5,594 nucleotides of DNA from CAYLJO01 sp964383905 (lineage in GTDB: Bacteria; Acidobacteriota; Blastocatellia; Pyrinomonadales; Pyrinomonadaceae): contig CAYLJO010000322.1 in assembly GCA_964383905.1 (NCBI GenBank), positions 1 to 5,594 on the forward strand, in the 5' to 3' direction. Positions 5,412-5,594 of this stretch are shown here, in pieces (the stretch's first letter is position 1; each line of letters starts with the position of its first letter). The notes below the pieces were generated by a model that saw only the letters and a list, made by a program, of their open reading frames with translations, did no database searches and was not told where the DNA came from. The translations under genes were made by a program, and so were the position numbers.

Positions 5412-5498
5412 GTATAACATCGGCTGAACCGGACTCGCCATCAGGTAGTCTGTTACCGGTGACGTTGTTAGCTCGCCGGTTAGCCCAGCGTTGATATG
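5412..5498. repeat. attC-like imperfect inverted repeat
   Basis: The left arm GTATAACATCGGCTGAACCG plus G (5412-5432) pairs with the right arm CCGGTTAGCCCAGCGTTGAT plus AT (5476-5497). The inner block is a 10-bp stem, GGCT-AACCGG with CCGGTTAGCC, interrupted by one extrahelical G (5426). The outer block is TAT-AAC with GTTGATA. A 43-base centre holds a further small hairpin, GGTA-gtctgt-TACC (5444-5457). An outer AAC/GTT core, an inner box with one unpaired base on one side, and a variable centre is the layout of integron attC sites, and GCGTT at the right end fits too. The outer boxes depart from the RYYYAAC/GTTRRRY consensus. It could instead be a transcription terminator or a REP-type palindrome. 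Confidence 0.45.
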
Positions 5499-5533
5499 GT
5501 TGATAGTTGTCAAGCGGCAAGACCATCCCTTTT

Positions 5534-5561
5534 ACCGCTCGGTCCGCTCCCTCGCGGTTTT
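5534..5561 (+). terminator. Possible weak rho-independent terminator
   Basis: ACCGC (5534-5538) can pair with GCGGT (5554-5558) around a 15-base loop, and the stem runs into TTTT (5558-5561). The stem is only five base pairs, so termination strength would be low. It lies beyond the attC-like repeat and could serve transcripts from the NTR-like gene. Confidence 0.2.
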
Positions 5562-5594
5562 GCTCACTTCTGCTTTGAAGACACAGCCAGAGGC

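Overview
The window looks like chromosomal DNA from a GC-rich environmental bacterium, most likely Acidobacteriota. That placement is an inference. It rests on degenerate CACAGAGG-type intergenic repeats, a secreted GH78-type rhamnosidase, a NTR/TIMP-like protein, stand-alone receiver proteins and many decayed gene pieces, which together I associate with that phylum. No rRNA, tRNA or CRISPR was found.

Layout. (1) 15-392, minus strand: an intact single-domain CheY-like response regulator with a good ribosome binding site and an extended -10 promoter (432-440), transcribed off the left edge. (2) 498-1783: a gene-poor tract. It holds a small cysteine-containing ORF (498-722), a response-regulator C-terminal remnant (765-896, minus), a fragment of a phosphoesterase/alkaline-phosphatase-like protein (1080-1346, minus), a DUF4404-like tail on the opposite strand broken by an in-frame stop (1332-1433, plus), and two weak short ORFs (1478-1606 and 1610-1783). 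(3) 1819-4245, plus: the main gene, an exported GH78-type alpha-L-rhamnosidase. (4) 4264-4846: a second decayed tract with two copies of the intergenic repeat, a heptanucleotide repeat, a truncated ankyrin-repeat gene and a short receiver-domain fragment. (5) 4934-5371, plus: a NTR/TIMP-like protein without a visible signal peptide. It is followed at 5412-5498 by a bulged imperfect inverted repeat resembling an integron attC site.

Function. The genes do not form an obvious operon or a single pathway. The rhamnosidase stands alone, with no transporter, SusC/D pair or regulator beside it, and the response regulator has no partner kinase in view. The theme of the window is genome decay and repeat-associated truncation around a few intact genes. 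I do not see a convincing new multi-gene system. The best leads are the attC-like hairpin and the way two minus-strand ORFs run into separate repeat copies and stop at the same repeat-encoded TGA.
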